Positions 10,331-20,561 of a DNA stretch of 64,000 bases are shown here, one piece after another. The notes under the pieces were generated by a model that worked only from the letters and a program-made list of their open reading frames with translations, did not search any database and was not told the DNA's origin. Position 1 is the first letter of the stretch; each line of letters begins with the position of its first letter. Both the position numbers and the translations under genes were made by a program. The DNA comes from Immersiella caudata (lineage: Eukaryota; Ascomycota; Sordariomycetes; Sordariales; Lasiosphaeriaceae): the NCBI GenBank assembly GCA_030512335.1, contig JAULSU010000004.1, positions 1,178,001-1,242,000 on the forward strand. The letters run 5' to 3'.

Positions 10331-13300
10331 ATGGCTGCGACTCCTTTCAACCCCTCCGATCCGGGTAGTTCTTTCGTTTTTGATATCTATAATGATGGAC
10401 AGGCCTTGCGCCCTGCGCCTGTCCTTCCTGGCGGGCCTTGCAACTATACGGACCAGACCCTCCCGCGCTGCGGATGTCGGCGATTCTGGAGCCGGTTGTC
10501 TCTAGGAGGCGGACTCCAGGACAATAACCTAGCCGAGATCTGCATGTGTTCCCACCATGCCTGCTTCCATGAGGATGTCCAGTCCGGAGGACAGTTGCCG
10601 CCCGCCGCAGCAACAAATGCCGTTAACCAGGAGAACCAAAAGCCAAGGACTAACCGGGAGCCGTTGAGTCCAGTCCAGGGCCTGGAGTCGTTTCATATCC
10701 CCTCCGGGCTTGGGATGTCGATGAACTTTGACCTGACGGACTTCCAATCCATGGCCAGCCACCAAGTGGATGTGGCGATCGCTTTACAAGCCGAAGATGT
10801 CCGCTCTGGACCGGAAAGCACTCTTCCGGATACGTTAAATAGCTGGGGAAACTTACTCCAGTCCCAGCCCGGTGACCATGACGGACCTGACGGCCTACCG
10901 CCTATACCATCGCAGTGTTTGATGCCACCGACCCATGCACCGTCCGTTATTTCTGTCGCCTCGTCCAGCCAGGCGAGATATCTCAGGCCATTTGCCGGGA
11001 AGGGGCTCCATACGCTCAGTGGCGACCGGCCTCCGTTAGGCGAGGCTGTTGATGCCGAAACTGTTCCCGGATCCGCTCCTGACAACAGCACTGCCTCGAG
11101 GACTGCGGAGCTGGAACACAGGGACTTTGCCGCTTCATTTGTACACTCGCAGGACCGGGCCTCTGGCGGCGTCAGCGGAGAGGCGTGGCAGAAGCTCTCC
11201 AACACCGTCGGCAGCCACGAACAGCGACTTGACAAGCTCGAGAACCCGTCGTTTTCGGTTGCCAGTCATGAGGACTGCCACGAAAAGCACGAACATGCCG
11301 ATGCGCGGGTGACAGAACTCGAGTCCCGCGTGGAGGAGGTAGAAAAAATCCTGAACGACAACGGCAGCATTGCGGGTAGCCGGCGCACCGTTCGCCAGGA
11401 CGGCTCCCCCGATGCGACAGCTAGCGTCGCCTCCGTGGCGACGGACGCAACGGTCCTCGGTCCTAATCGAGTCGAGATGTACAGCCAGCTTCAGTCCTTG
11501 CAGGCTCAAGTCAGCCAACTCCAGGCAGCGTCGTTGCCATCCTACACAAAGCCGTGGGAACTCGAGGTTGTGTTTTTGCCCTTCCCTCTCAAAGGCGTAT
11601 GGATGGAAGCGCGCGATTTTCCGAGTCAGCGTCGCTCAACAGGCACCAACGGCGATGAATGGACGCAAATGCCGAATACCATCAGCAGGGCAACGCCTGA
11701 CCCGTCGTCGCCCAAGTTTCAGGAGTGGGCTGGACAGTCGGCTGACTCGAACTGGCTACTTCCAAGGGCTTTCGCTGCTGGGCGGGTGATCGACCAGAGG
11801 CTGAAGAGTCGCGGGCTTATCAAAACAGTTCTCGTCAGAGGGCCGGACGCTCGCAGTATACACCTCGCCATCTACAATGCCTTTGGTGATGTTTTCCGGA
11901 TCTCGGCCAATGCTGGGGCTAGCTCGGGATACGACTCAAGCTCACCGTTGGCTGAGTTCCTAGGCCTCCGACAGCCCTGGGTCCCACTGCGAAAGCTTCA
12001 CAAGGACTCAAGGTTGCGATTCCTTTCACCGGCGGAGATGGCTACCCCAACGCTATGGGATTTTACGTTTCTGGTGTCCAGTGTTGTGATGAAAGCTACC
12101 GGAACTCATCGTCTCTATATAACACAACCAGAGGCGTATCTCCAGGATCACCCTCTAGGCTACCATGCCTTCGAGCCGGGCTGGTCTTGGCAGAAGCTCC
12201 GGGAGTTGAGTAGAGTCTTCCCAGACTCACAGAGCAGCGTCAGCGAGCTTGCTTTCCCCGAGGCCGATGCCTTGGAAGAGTGTTGGGCGTGGAACGACCG
12301 TCTAGACGAACCGCCGAGTGCCACCAGTTCGACTTTGAGCCTCCGCCAACACCAGCGTCGGATGTCAAGAGGGCTATCTGTGACACCGTCGCAGCAGTTC
12401 TTTACCGGCAACCAGTCCCCTATCCTATCCACCAGCCCTATCTTTCCAGCAGGACAGCCGCTTCATCTTCAGAGAGAACGACATGGTTCCCGACCACCAC
12501 ACGTACGAACTCACTCGCTTCCGCCTGCAGCTGGCGCCATGCCTTCTCCATCGCAGTCCCGTCTCCGGTCGGCACATACCTCGGCTGCTAGTCCTTACGA
12601 GCGCCGCTCCTCGCCGTTCCTCCTTCGAGCGAGTCCCCGCCCGCCAGGCTACCACTCCGTAGCGACCCCCGCCATGAGCGCTGCTGCTAACCCCATCTTC
12701 AAGCGCCGTTTGGGGACGCGGTCTCCTAGCCTTGCGCCGCGGAATACGCCACGCTGGAGTCGAACCAGCATGAGCCGCTCACCGTCTCTCGCTCCAGGCG
12801 GCCCGCTCGTGTTCCATGACGATCGCGAGCGACGCACAACTCCTTTCTTCTACGCAACGCCTCATAGCGACGCCCTCCCAGATTACATCTACCAGCAGGC
12901 CGGTAATCGTCCGCAGGTAGCCGTTCGTCCATCTGACGGGTACGATCCAGACGACGAAGAAATGGAAGATGACTTTGGCGACGACCAAGGGTCCTCCACA
13001 GACCCATACGATAGCGAGATGACCAATGATGTCAACAACAGCGCGAAGAAACTTTCTCGCCACAGTGGCTCATTTGGCTTGGGACATGGCTCCGACGACG
13101 GCGGCTTGGACATCGATATATACGATGAAAACGACGAGGACGAACTCGACGGCGTCGACACTGATGGCGGGTACGACCCCGCGGCCTGGAACGGTTTCGG
13201 CCAGGGCCAAGGGCAGGGGCCTCCCCAGGATAGCCAGGAGGGCCCAAGGCCCGAAGACGAGCCGTGGCCTGGTATTGAAGACGCCATGTCAGACGGCGAG

Positions 13301-13570
13301 AATGTTGATCCGTCGCAGTCTCAGAGTCAGTCCCAATCACAGATCATGATCCACGAAGACGAAGATGTCGATATCCTGGATCGTGACGATGATGGGAGTG
13401 AAGCGAGTCAGGCTCCCAGTGAGTACTCAAGCAAACAAAATGCTTGGAACCAGCCCGTCCCCGTCCCGTTAAGTTCAAGCCGCGGTCACGGTCACGATAG
13501 GGAAAGCCAGGCATCTCAGGGGTTTCATATTCACGAGGATAGGAGTGGGCCGGAAACACAGTGGGCCTAG
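10331..13570 (+). CDS. Large conserved fungal protein, Cys/His cluster plus coiled coil, function unknown
   Basis: Intronless, 1079 residues from the ATG at 10331 (an in-frame start candidate 42 nt upstream is less likely). The N-terminus has a Cys/His cluster: C37, C47, C49, C71, C73, H75, H76, C78, H80, possibly a small metal site. Residues about 280-350 contain heptad-like helices (ARVTELESRVEEVEKIL), followed by a second helix (MYSQLQSLQAQVSQLQA). A central block at about 400-640 looks like the folded core: KPWELEVVFLPFPLKGVWME, then FAAGRVIDQRLKSRGLIKTV, LRKLHKDSRLRFLSPAEMAT and GTHRLYITQPEAYLQDHPLG. The remainder is a Ser/Arg/Pro-rich disordered tail with an acidic segment (EEMEDDFGDDQG) and an SQ repeat near 13311-13340. 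I recall the core block as widely conserved in Pezizomycotina without an assigned function. Neither nuclease, kinase nor transporter motifs are visible. Confidence 0.85.
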   Translation: MAATPFNPSDPGSSFVFDIYNDGQALRPAPVLPGGPCNYTDQTLPRCGCRRFWSRLSLGGGLQDNNLAEICMCSHHACFHEDVQSGGQLPPAAATNAVNQENQKPRTNREPLSPVQGLESFHIPSGLGMSMNFDLTDFQSMASHQVDVAIALQAEDVRSGPESTLPDTLNSWGNLLQSQPGDHDGPDGLPPIPSQCLMPPTHAPSVISVASSSQARYLRPFAGKGLHTLSGDRPPLGEAVDAETVPGSAPDNSTASRTAELEHRDFAASFVHSQDRASGGVSGEAWQKLSNTVGSHEQRLDKLENPSFSVASHEDCHEKHEHADARVTELESRVEEVEKILNDNGSIAGSRRTVRQDGSPDATASVASVATDATVLGPNRVEMYSQLQSLQAQVSQLQAASLPSYTKPWELEVVFLPFPLKGVWMEARDFPSQRRSTGTNGDEWTQMPNTISRATPDPSSPKFQEWAGQSADSNWLLPRAFAAGRVIDQRLKSRGLIKTVLVRGPDARSIHLAIYNAFGDVFRISANAGASSGYDSSSPLAEFLGLRQPWVPLRKLHKDSRLRFLSPAEMATPTLWDFTFLVSSVVMKATGTHRLYITQPEAYLQDHPLGYHAFEPGWSWQKLRELSRVFPDSQSSVSELAFPEADALEECWAWNDRLDEPPSATSSTLSLRQHQRRMSRGLSVTPSQQFFTGNQSPILSTSPIFPAGQPLHLQRERHGSRPPHVRTHSLPPAAGAMPSPSQSRLRSAHTSAASPYERRSSPFLLRASPRPPGYHSVATPAMSAAANPIFKRRLGTRSPSLAPRNTPRWSRTSMSRSPSLAPGGPLVFHDDRERRTTPFFYATPHSDALPDYIYQQAGNRPQVAVRPSDGYDPDDEEMEDDFGDDQGSSTDPYDSEMTNDVNNSAKKLSRHSGSFGLGHGSDDGGLDIDIYDENDEDELDGVDTDGGYDPAAWNGFGQGQGQGPPQDSQEGPRPEDEPWPGIEDAMSDGENVDPSQSQSQSQSQIMIHEDEDVDILDRDDDGSEASQAPSEYSSKQNAWNQPVPVPLSSSRGHGHDRESQASQGFHIHEDRSGPETQWA

Positions 13571-14466
13571 GGTGGTTTATACCGGGCGGAGGGTTGATGA
13601 CGCACAAACGCAGCGTTTTTCTTTGCTCTCTTATCTCCTTTTTTTTTTTAGCATATACGCATGTAGCACGTGTTGGCTTGTTTGGGATATACTCATTTCA
13701 CGATTGAATTTGCCAGGAGCGGAAAGGCGTTTGGTGTTTTTGGGGTGGAGATACCTAGTCATTGATGATGGCCATGATGGTGTTGTTGGTTACCTACTGA
13801 TTATTATACTTTGTCGGTTACCAGACGTACAGCTGGTTGGTATAGTACGGTCTAGGGTCTCGTCTGTCTGCCTTGCAGGCTAGACGGAGGCGAAGACAAT
13901 GGAGTTCGCATCTCACACTACACTACACTTCATCGTGTCTGACTGTCTTGATGCGAGTCGTGCAGTTTCCAACATGTCTATGAGCACGCCTTGATGTCAT
14001 GTCTGTTTGATTTGCACATACTATATGCCTGAGGCTTCCGGACCGTGTGACCGAAGCCAAGAGCGTTCTTACTCAGCTCTAGGCAGAGGGTGTGTTTATG
14101 GCTAATGGTTTGACCGAGGCGGGCGGAAGTCGGCAGACGAGACACATAGGCAAGGCAGCAGTGTGTTCCGTGCTGCCACTGCGCAACTGAGCGGGGAGGA
14201 AGGGCGTGTGATGTTACGGGAAGGGGAAGTAAATAATGCAAGTGGCGCTCAAGGAACGCCTTCCTGAGGCTCAGCTGTGCATCTTCTAAACATTGAATGG
14301 GATTGCAGTCAAGCATCTTTTGGTATTTATGACATCAACCACCTCGAAGTGCCAGATGCAGTCTCTACTAAGCCCATCTATAGCTTCTTGTCTCAGGTAT
14401 GCACCCCAACCCAACTCCTAAACGCCAGTTAGCTATGAAACCCCAGCTTAATGCATGTTGAAAAGT
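13571..14466. other. Intergenic between convergent 3' ends
   Basis: About 900 bp between the stop of the 10331-13570 gene (+) and the stop of DIM1 (-). AT-richer than the flanking genes, as expected for two 3' UTR regions. No gene, RNA or repeat seen. Confidence 0.6.
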
Positions 14467-16279
14467 TTATGAGAAATGAATTCCCTCCTCGTGGAATGCT
14501 TGTGTTATCTGTTAGTTTTAGCTGTACCGAGAACTTGAGGGAAGAAACATACCTAGTAAAAGCTTCAGGAAATCGTTCTGGTCGCATTGTCTTGATCGCT
14601 TCTCGGCGAGTCCTGTGGCGTTGAGAACCTTCGCAATCTTTGCCCGGACGATAAGGCCGACCTTGGACTTTGGATTCCGGCTCGGCGTCTTTGCGTCCTT
14701 GTCCTTGGCATCCTCTCCAACTTCCTTGAAGAAAGCAGGCATGTCTTCGTCCTCGTCATCAAGACCACCGGCTTCCTCGTCCTTCTCCTGGGCATCATCA
14801 TCGCCGTCGATATCCATTTCGACATCTCCGGAGTCCATCATCAAATCCTCGTCGCCTACCGAAATGTCCGCGAGAGATTCGTCGATGGGAATGTTGTTGA
14901 TCGAGCAATACACTTTGTAGTTCTGTACATGTGTCAATGATGAAACCATTGAAAAGGGGTTGTCAAGTTTACCCTCTCGCACATCCCAATGATCTCCTTT
15001 GGCGCAAAGGCAGCTCGGAGTGTCTTGTTTTTTCGGTTGCTGACATGCGTTAGACATCTTTCCGATGGTTTTACGGAAAGGCAAGGTGGGTCTCGAATAG
15101 AGCTAGGTATAGCCACTCACAATGCGATGCGAAGAAGCCCGTCGAATTCCTTGAGCAAGTTAGCAAGGTCCCGAGGGCAACCGTTGTAAATTGACGGGAA
15201 GAGCCAACCTCAAAAGCAATGTTTGGACGTGCAGAACCAAGCTTCAAGTCGTCAGCACGAATGACGCCTTACTTGAGGACACGAAGTTCGTACCAGAGGC
15301 TCTATCCTGACGACTTTCTTGGGGTTAGTCAAGACACAACAAAGGGGATCAGGGGTTAACTCACCATCGCTCTCTACCTTCGGTGGCGGCTTGAAATTTT
15401 GTTTTCCAACTTTCTGAGAGGGAAGTATCAGTCAGCCGTGCTCTTGGTGGGTTGGTGGATAGCCTACCATAATGTGCTTGCATGTCGCCCAGAAGTTCAC
15501 GTTGACGCTCAGTCTCGAATACAAAGCGTCGCCTGTAAGCTGTCAGTCCTCTATTCAGTCCTCCTAGCCCCTTGTCATGGCTTACCCGGCTTGGCTACCA
15601 GTCTCTTCGCGAACTCTCGCTGGAACTATCCCGACGCCTGTCAGCTATCCTGAATATCAATGCATCGGTTTGGCGAGGTACCATGAGCACTGCGACCCTG
15701 GGAGGGTTTGGCATCGCCAACATCTTAAAGATGAGCGGACTGCTAATTTGGTAGGGGGTGTTCGAGATCAGGGCGTCGCATGGCGGAATTTCCGGCATCT
15801 TGATGACATCTCCGAGTATAACCTCCAGCTTTTTGGCCAAAGGGGTACCCTGCACGCGCTTCGTAACTTCGGCACCCATACGCGGGTCGAGTTCGACTGT
15901 TTGAGCAGGCCCATCAGCCCTTCTGTATAAGGATAGAACCCTTGAATTCTCAAGGCAACGTACTTGCGATCAATTTCTTCGCTTTCTCAAGGGCGCGGAC
16001 CGTAACTGTGACACGGCTGTCAGCGCAGGCGCAGAGGAATGAAGATGGGTATCTGGTACTGTTTCCGGTTCCTGGACCAACTTCCACCACCACATCGGTA
16101 GGCTTGAGGTACGCCTTTTCCACAATCGCATCGCTAATTCCGGGGTTCTTCAGAATGTGCTGGCCAAAGTCCTTGTCGAATTTGAAGATGTTAGTGTTCG
16201 CTGTGGCCTTCGCGCCGGGCTTCCGGTCGTATGGGCCGCTGGCCGCGCCCGGCCTCTTGGGCGTCTTCGACTTGCCCAT
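14467..16279 (-). CDS. DIM1: 18S rRNA adenine dimethyltransferase Dim1 (KsgA family)
   Basis: Predicted 12 exons: 16279-16060, 16005-15964, 15896-15682, 15625-15586, 15532-15468, 15413-15365, 15313-15294, 15241-15209, 15149-15121, 15039-14973, 14922-14553, 14498-14467. Together they make 393 residues, usual for fungal Dim1. The SAM-binding motif GPGTGN is at residues 68-73 and the catalytic motif NTPYQIS at 133-139. The C-terminal domain shows VGKQNFKPPPKVES, FDGLLRIAFNRKNKTLRAAF and the ending FHEEGIHFS. Dim1 dimethylates two adjacent adenines near the 3' end of 18S rRNA and is also needed structurally for 40S maturation. An acidic insert (about residues 280-340, MDIDGDDDAQEKDEE) is typical of fungal forms. 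Oddities: eleven introns in 1.8 kb, exons as short as 20 nt, and four introns ending in AAG rather than YAG. Every predicted junction keeps the frame and restores family sequence. Confidence 0.92.
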
Positions 16280-17607
16280 ATTGCTGGTATGGCGGGAATC
16301 TGGAAGCCTTGTTCGTAGGGTCCTTGGGGATTCGTAAGCCGTTCGGTCTTCTCTGGCCCTGGAAAGCTACAGCTCCGCACTCACAGTGTGCTAAATCGCC
16401 AATATTTTTGCCCACAACGGCAGAAAAAAGTTGCCCCGCAAAACGGTTATCTTATCGCCATACCGCCTTTACCAAGCCCCACTGGACCCTGTTTCAAGCA
16501 TGGCGTCTGAGGTCGCTGGGCGCTGCCGCGGGACCCCACGCCCCACGCCATTCCGGAAATCGATGTTTCGTGCCATTCCGCGCCGAAAGAAGGCTGGCTG
16601 AAAGCCATGTGTGAGATGTTGCTGACGGGCATGCGTAGACAACTCTATTTCTCTTATCTGCGAATGATATTGTGTTTCTCATAATGGTATTGCTACGATC
16701 GAACGCCAAGGACGATTTATATCCCTCGCTCGTTGACGTCAGGCGCGAAATAGGCACTCCACCGTCAAGGTTGAAGCGCCTTTTCTCTTCACGATTGATG
16801 CCAGAAGCAATGAAGAGAGTTGGGCCGGCGGTCCTGTTAACTCAGAGCAAGAGCCCGCGGTGTTAACATTCTCACTACTTCTCCATCCTTAGATTCTCGC
16901 TGTTCAAGCGGCTGCCTCTTCAAGCAATTGAGCAACCCTGACACCCGGGGTGCATTCCATGCCAAGATTCGTCAAGCACCTCGCCGAACTGGGCGCATTT
17001 CCGGCGAGTTTGGACGAGGTTTCAAGAATATCATCCCGCACCGAGCCCGGTGACAAACAGACGTCGACCTTTGTTATTCACCACCAGCGTTTCTGCGGGG
17101 CTGAGCATGCTCGGTTTCAAGGTCAGATGGTGACTGACGTAACAAGCCGCGCCTGCCTCCGCGGCGAAGCAGCCCCAGCAGTCTGGGCAACCCTCCCAGG
17201 ACGCTGGCTAGAGCAGCGTGTCGCTCGTTCCCTCATCAGGTAGAGCTCCCCAGGGGGGTAATGGCGGGCTAGGTTCTGGCGTTTCCGTCTAGCCATCGCA
17301 TCGTCGTATCGACGCCTTGTCGCCTTATGCTCGGGCCATTTCCGTATAGTAGTTACATTACTAGCGGCCTCCGGTGCATCTTAAATTTTTCTTGTCCGTA
17401 AGACAAGACTCTTCCCCCGCGTCGCGTCACACCGAACACCGAACACCCGTGATGGCTCTGTCTTTGGTTCTGGCTTAGTGAGGCGCGCTCTGCCACTCCG
17501 CAAATTTGCCGCTACATCGCTCCGGTCTCAGTCTCAGTCCCCGCCCCGTCCTCGCCGAGGAGAGCAGCGCGGACCGACGACATTTGGCATTTGGCAGGAC
17601 CACGACC
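16280..17607. other. Divergent promoter region of DIM1 and the arrestin gene
   Basis: 1.33 kb between two start codons pointing away from each other. The last 100 bp before 17608 are C-rich leader-like. No extra gene, tRNA or repeat recognised. Confidence 0.6.
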
Positions 17608-19434
17608 ATGTCAATCCGCATAGCGCTGGACAATCCAGCCGAGTTCTACACCAACCTGGACATCGTCCGCGGCCATGTCGTCATTTCGCTGAGCCGCAAC
17701 GAGCACATCGGCGCCGTCATCGTCAAGCTCGAGGGCGAGTCCAAGACGGCCCTGGGCATGCCACCCGATGGCTCCGCCGCAGGCATTTCGCACCGGGAGC
17801 TGGGGCCTAGCGGCGACATTCTCGTCGAGAACCACAAGATCCTGTACAAGGTTGCACAGGTCTTCCCCGACGAAAACAAGCCCATGCTGCCCGTGCCCAT
17901 CATCCTGGCCCCGGGGACGCACCGTTTCCCCTTTCAGTTCCGGTTTCCCTTCAACAACGCCTGTAGCGATCCCGAAGCTATGGCCCGCATAGGGGGCCTT
18001 GCCGGCCCCGGCGGGTTGGGCTCCGGCTCGGGGTTGTTTGGTCTCGGCGGCATCCGCGTCATGGACGGGACGAAGCAGCTCATGTACACTCATGTCAAAC
18101 AGACGCTGCCTCCGAGCTTCACCGGATTCCCAGGGGAGGCTGAGATACGCTATTACATCAAGGTCACCATTCAGCGGCCTGGTCTGTTCCGTGAGAACTG
18201 GAGATACCAGATCGGGTTGAAATTCCTGCCCATCGAACCCCCCCGGCCAGCCAAGACAAACCAGGAAGCTTATGCCAGACGCCCCTTCACATTTCGACCA
18301 AAAAGCAGATCGCCAAGTCCCGTACCGGAAACCAAGAAAAGGCCAAATCTCTTCAACTGGCAAGGAAGTAAACAGCAGTCCAATGGGTCGCCCGCACCCT
18401 CACCAACCAGCCCCGAAAGTGGTTCATTGCTGGGTGTTCAACCACCAGCGAACCCGTTAGCTGCTCCCCCTTCGATTGAGATGTCTGCGCGTCTCCCACA
18501 CCCCGCTATTCTCACCTGTAATAAGCCGATACCACTACGCCTGCTTGCCAAGAAAACAGCGCCCGTTGATGCCGACGTCTTCCTCATAGCCCTTCAGATC
18601 GACCTCATTGGCCAGACCACCATCAGATGTCAGGACCTTGTCCACACTGAAGTTACGCGTTGGGTGATCATCTCCAGGCAAGGGCTCTCAGTTCCAGTCT
18701 CTCGCCCTGGTGACGCAGTCGGTGCTGAAATTATAGTGCCCGATGTATTATGGCGGGATATGCCATTACCCAACACCGTGATGCCCAGCTTCATGGCCTG
18801 TAACCTCAGGTACGCCATTCTACTCGTAAGACCCAAAGTTGACCCCTTACTCACATCCCAACCTAGCCGTGAATACCAGCTCGAGGTCAAGATCGGTCTC
18901 GCCTGGGGCAAGGCACAGCCTTCCGGAAAGGGAAAAACACGCCTCTCAGAAATTCCCCAGGAAATTCATCTCCCTCTACACTTCAGCTCCGTCGAGGTCT
19001 TCTCCGGCCTTGCTCCCTCCCCTGAGCTCCTCGAAGCCATGCGCCGTGGCAAAATCCAAAGAAGACAAACAAACAAACCCCAAAGGCCACCACCACTCGT
19101 CCCCCAGCATCACCTCCAACAGGTCCCCCCACGGCCAGCATCCGTATCACCACAGCACCCTCCTCAACTCCCTCCTCGACAAAATACCTTCCCTGCTACC
19201 CAAGGGGCACAATCACAACGCCCACAACAAGCACCAGACCCTCTTTACCCACCGCAACTGCGACCAGGGCAGATACCTGGGCAGTCAGCTCCACCATACG
19301 ATGATGCCCCACCAAGCTATGACGAAGCCATGGCCGAGGTAATGACCGGGCCGGTAGTCCCTAGTACGGCACGGCCCGCATACAGCGGCGTTACGAATGA
19401 GAACGAGCCTAGTACGTTGCCAGAGAAGAATTAG
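17608..19434 (+). CDS. Alpha-arrestin (ART-type ubiquitin-ligase adaptor)
   Basis: Intronless, 608 residues from the ATG at 17608 (ACC before it); an upstream in-frame extension to 17506 lacks arrestin-like sequence. The arrestin N domain covers about residues 1-215 (SIRIALDNPAEFYTNLDIVR, RGHVVISLS, LAPGTHRFPFQFRFPF, FPGEAEIRYYIKVTIQRP). A Ser/Pro-rich linker follows, and the arrestin C domain (about 290-470) includes PIPLRLLAKKTAPVDADVF and REYQLEVKIGLAWG. A Pro/Gln-rich tail ends with a PPSY motif at residues 568-571. In fungi such proteins recruit the HECT ligase Rsp5 via PPxY to plasma-membrane transporters, driving ubiquitination and endocytosis. The PPSY motif is seen; Rsp5 partnership is family knowledge; the cargo is unknown. 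A Gly-rich insertion in the N domain (about 125-150) is unusual. Confidence 0.9.
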   Translation: MSIRIALDNPAEFYTNLDIVRGHVVISLSRNEHIGAVIVKLEGESKTALGMPPDGSAAGISHRELGPSGDILVENHKILYKVAQVFPDENKPMLPVPIILAPGTHRFPFQFRFPFNNACSDPEAMARIGGLAGPGGLGSGSGLFGLGGIRVMDGTKQLMYTHVKQTLPPSFTGFPGEAEIRYYIKVTIQRPGLFRENWRYQIGLKFLPIEPPRPAKTNQEAYARRPFTFRPKSRSPSPVPETKKRPNLFNWQGSKQQSNGSPAPSPTSPESGSLLGVQPPANPLAAPPSIEMSARLPHPAILTCNKPIPLRLLAKKTAPVDADVFLIALQIDLIGQTTIRCQDLVHTEVTRWVIISRQGLSVPVSRPGDAVGAEIIVPDVLWRDMPLPNTVMPSFMACNLRYAILLVRPKVDPLLTSQPSREYQLEVKIGLAWGKAQPSGKGKTRLSEIPQEIHLPLHFSSVEVFSGLAPSPELLEAMRRGKIQRRQTNKPQRPPPLVPQHHLQQVPPRPASVSPQHPPQLPPRQNTFPATQGAQSQRPQQAPDPLYPPQLRPGQIPGQSAPPYDDAPPSYDEAMAEVMTGPVVPSTARPAYSGVTNENEPSTLPEKN

Positions 19435-20561
19435 GTCAAAGAGGTAGATACCGACTATTTTTTTTCACAAGAGCATGTGTTGGTTTGGGAACGGGGTAAC
19501 GAATGTGGATCATATACCCGGCGGGCAGGGATGGAAGTTGGGAGTTTCGGTTGGGAATCGGACCCCTGGGATGGACTGGATGGCTGATGACCGAGGATCG
19601 TTTCGATACGGTTCAACACATCGTTATAAGAATAATATACCAAACGATGCGTTTTATGGTTTTCAGTGTTGTCATGGCATATGGTGAACTGGTGATACTC
19701 GGCACTCTCACCTCCCAGTTGTCATGCTTTTTCCGCTGTGCAAAATTTAAGCCTCGACGGCATACAACACTCCCTCAAATATTTGTTCTACACGTTAAGT
19801 ACGAATGCAATAGCAACTCTTTGCTGTGATCAAGGCATTTCCCTGTCTTGGAATGTAGGTAATCATCACAAATATCCTGACAAAAATGTCAAAATGACAG
19901 CCGAGAACATGCGCGAAAGCAAAATCTTCACTCAATGTTTCATGCCATCCCGCTTGCGCCAGCCCCCGTCGCCTTCTTGTCCTGCCTCACATACCAAGTT
20001 GAAGTCAACTATCTCAAGCGTCCCCTCGAGATCCCAAAGCCCATCCCGGGCCAACATTCGGAAAAAATACAAAACCGCTGCCCAAAGCAAGGCTTGACGC
20101 TGAGCCCGACACCATCCCTTTTGACCCGCCGAAGACCGAAACTCCCCCATTCTAACCTCCCGAACGATAACGAAGCGAGCGCTATGCTTTGAAATGAGCT
20201 GCCAAAATCATCCGAACGCCAGGTGTTTGCTTGATGCCGAATACAACAACGCATTGCTCACGAGAATGCAATTAAATACGAATAAAACGATTGGTGTCCA
20301 CCCCAAATCGTAGCCAGCACAAGTTGGACTTTACAACCTGCCAACACCGTTGCCGGTTCAAGATGGTGGGATGTGTCGTGTGCAGCTAAGTGCTCCTCTT
20401 TGCCGCAGCCAACACCTCCGGTGAGGCGCCTGCAGCGGGCTCCCCGCTTCGCTCGATGGTCAACTTCACTTCGGGTTGTATACTGAGAAAGCGAAACAAA
20501 ACATCCCACATCACAACCCCCCGGGATGCCTGCTCGTGTGATCATATCACACGAGGGAGAC
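19435..20561. other. Intergenic between convergent 3' ends
   Basis: 1.1 kb between the arrestin stop and the SUMO-ligase stop. Only short unsupported reading frames occur. No repeat or RNA gene seen. Confidence 0.6.

Noticed and set aside
9541..10368. 275-codon plus-strand frame
   Set aside because: C/T-rich leader composition and overlap with the start of the 10331 gene; not protein-like.
17611..18363. 250-codon minus-strand frame over the arrestin
   Set aside because: Antisense shadow of the arrestin N domain.
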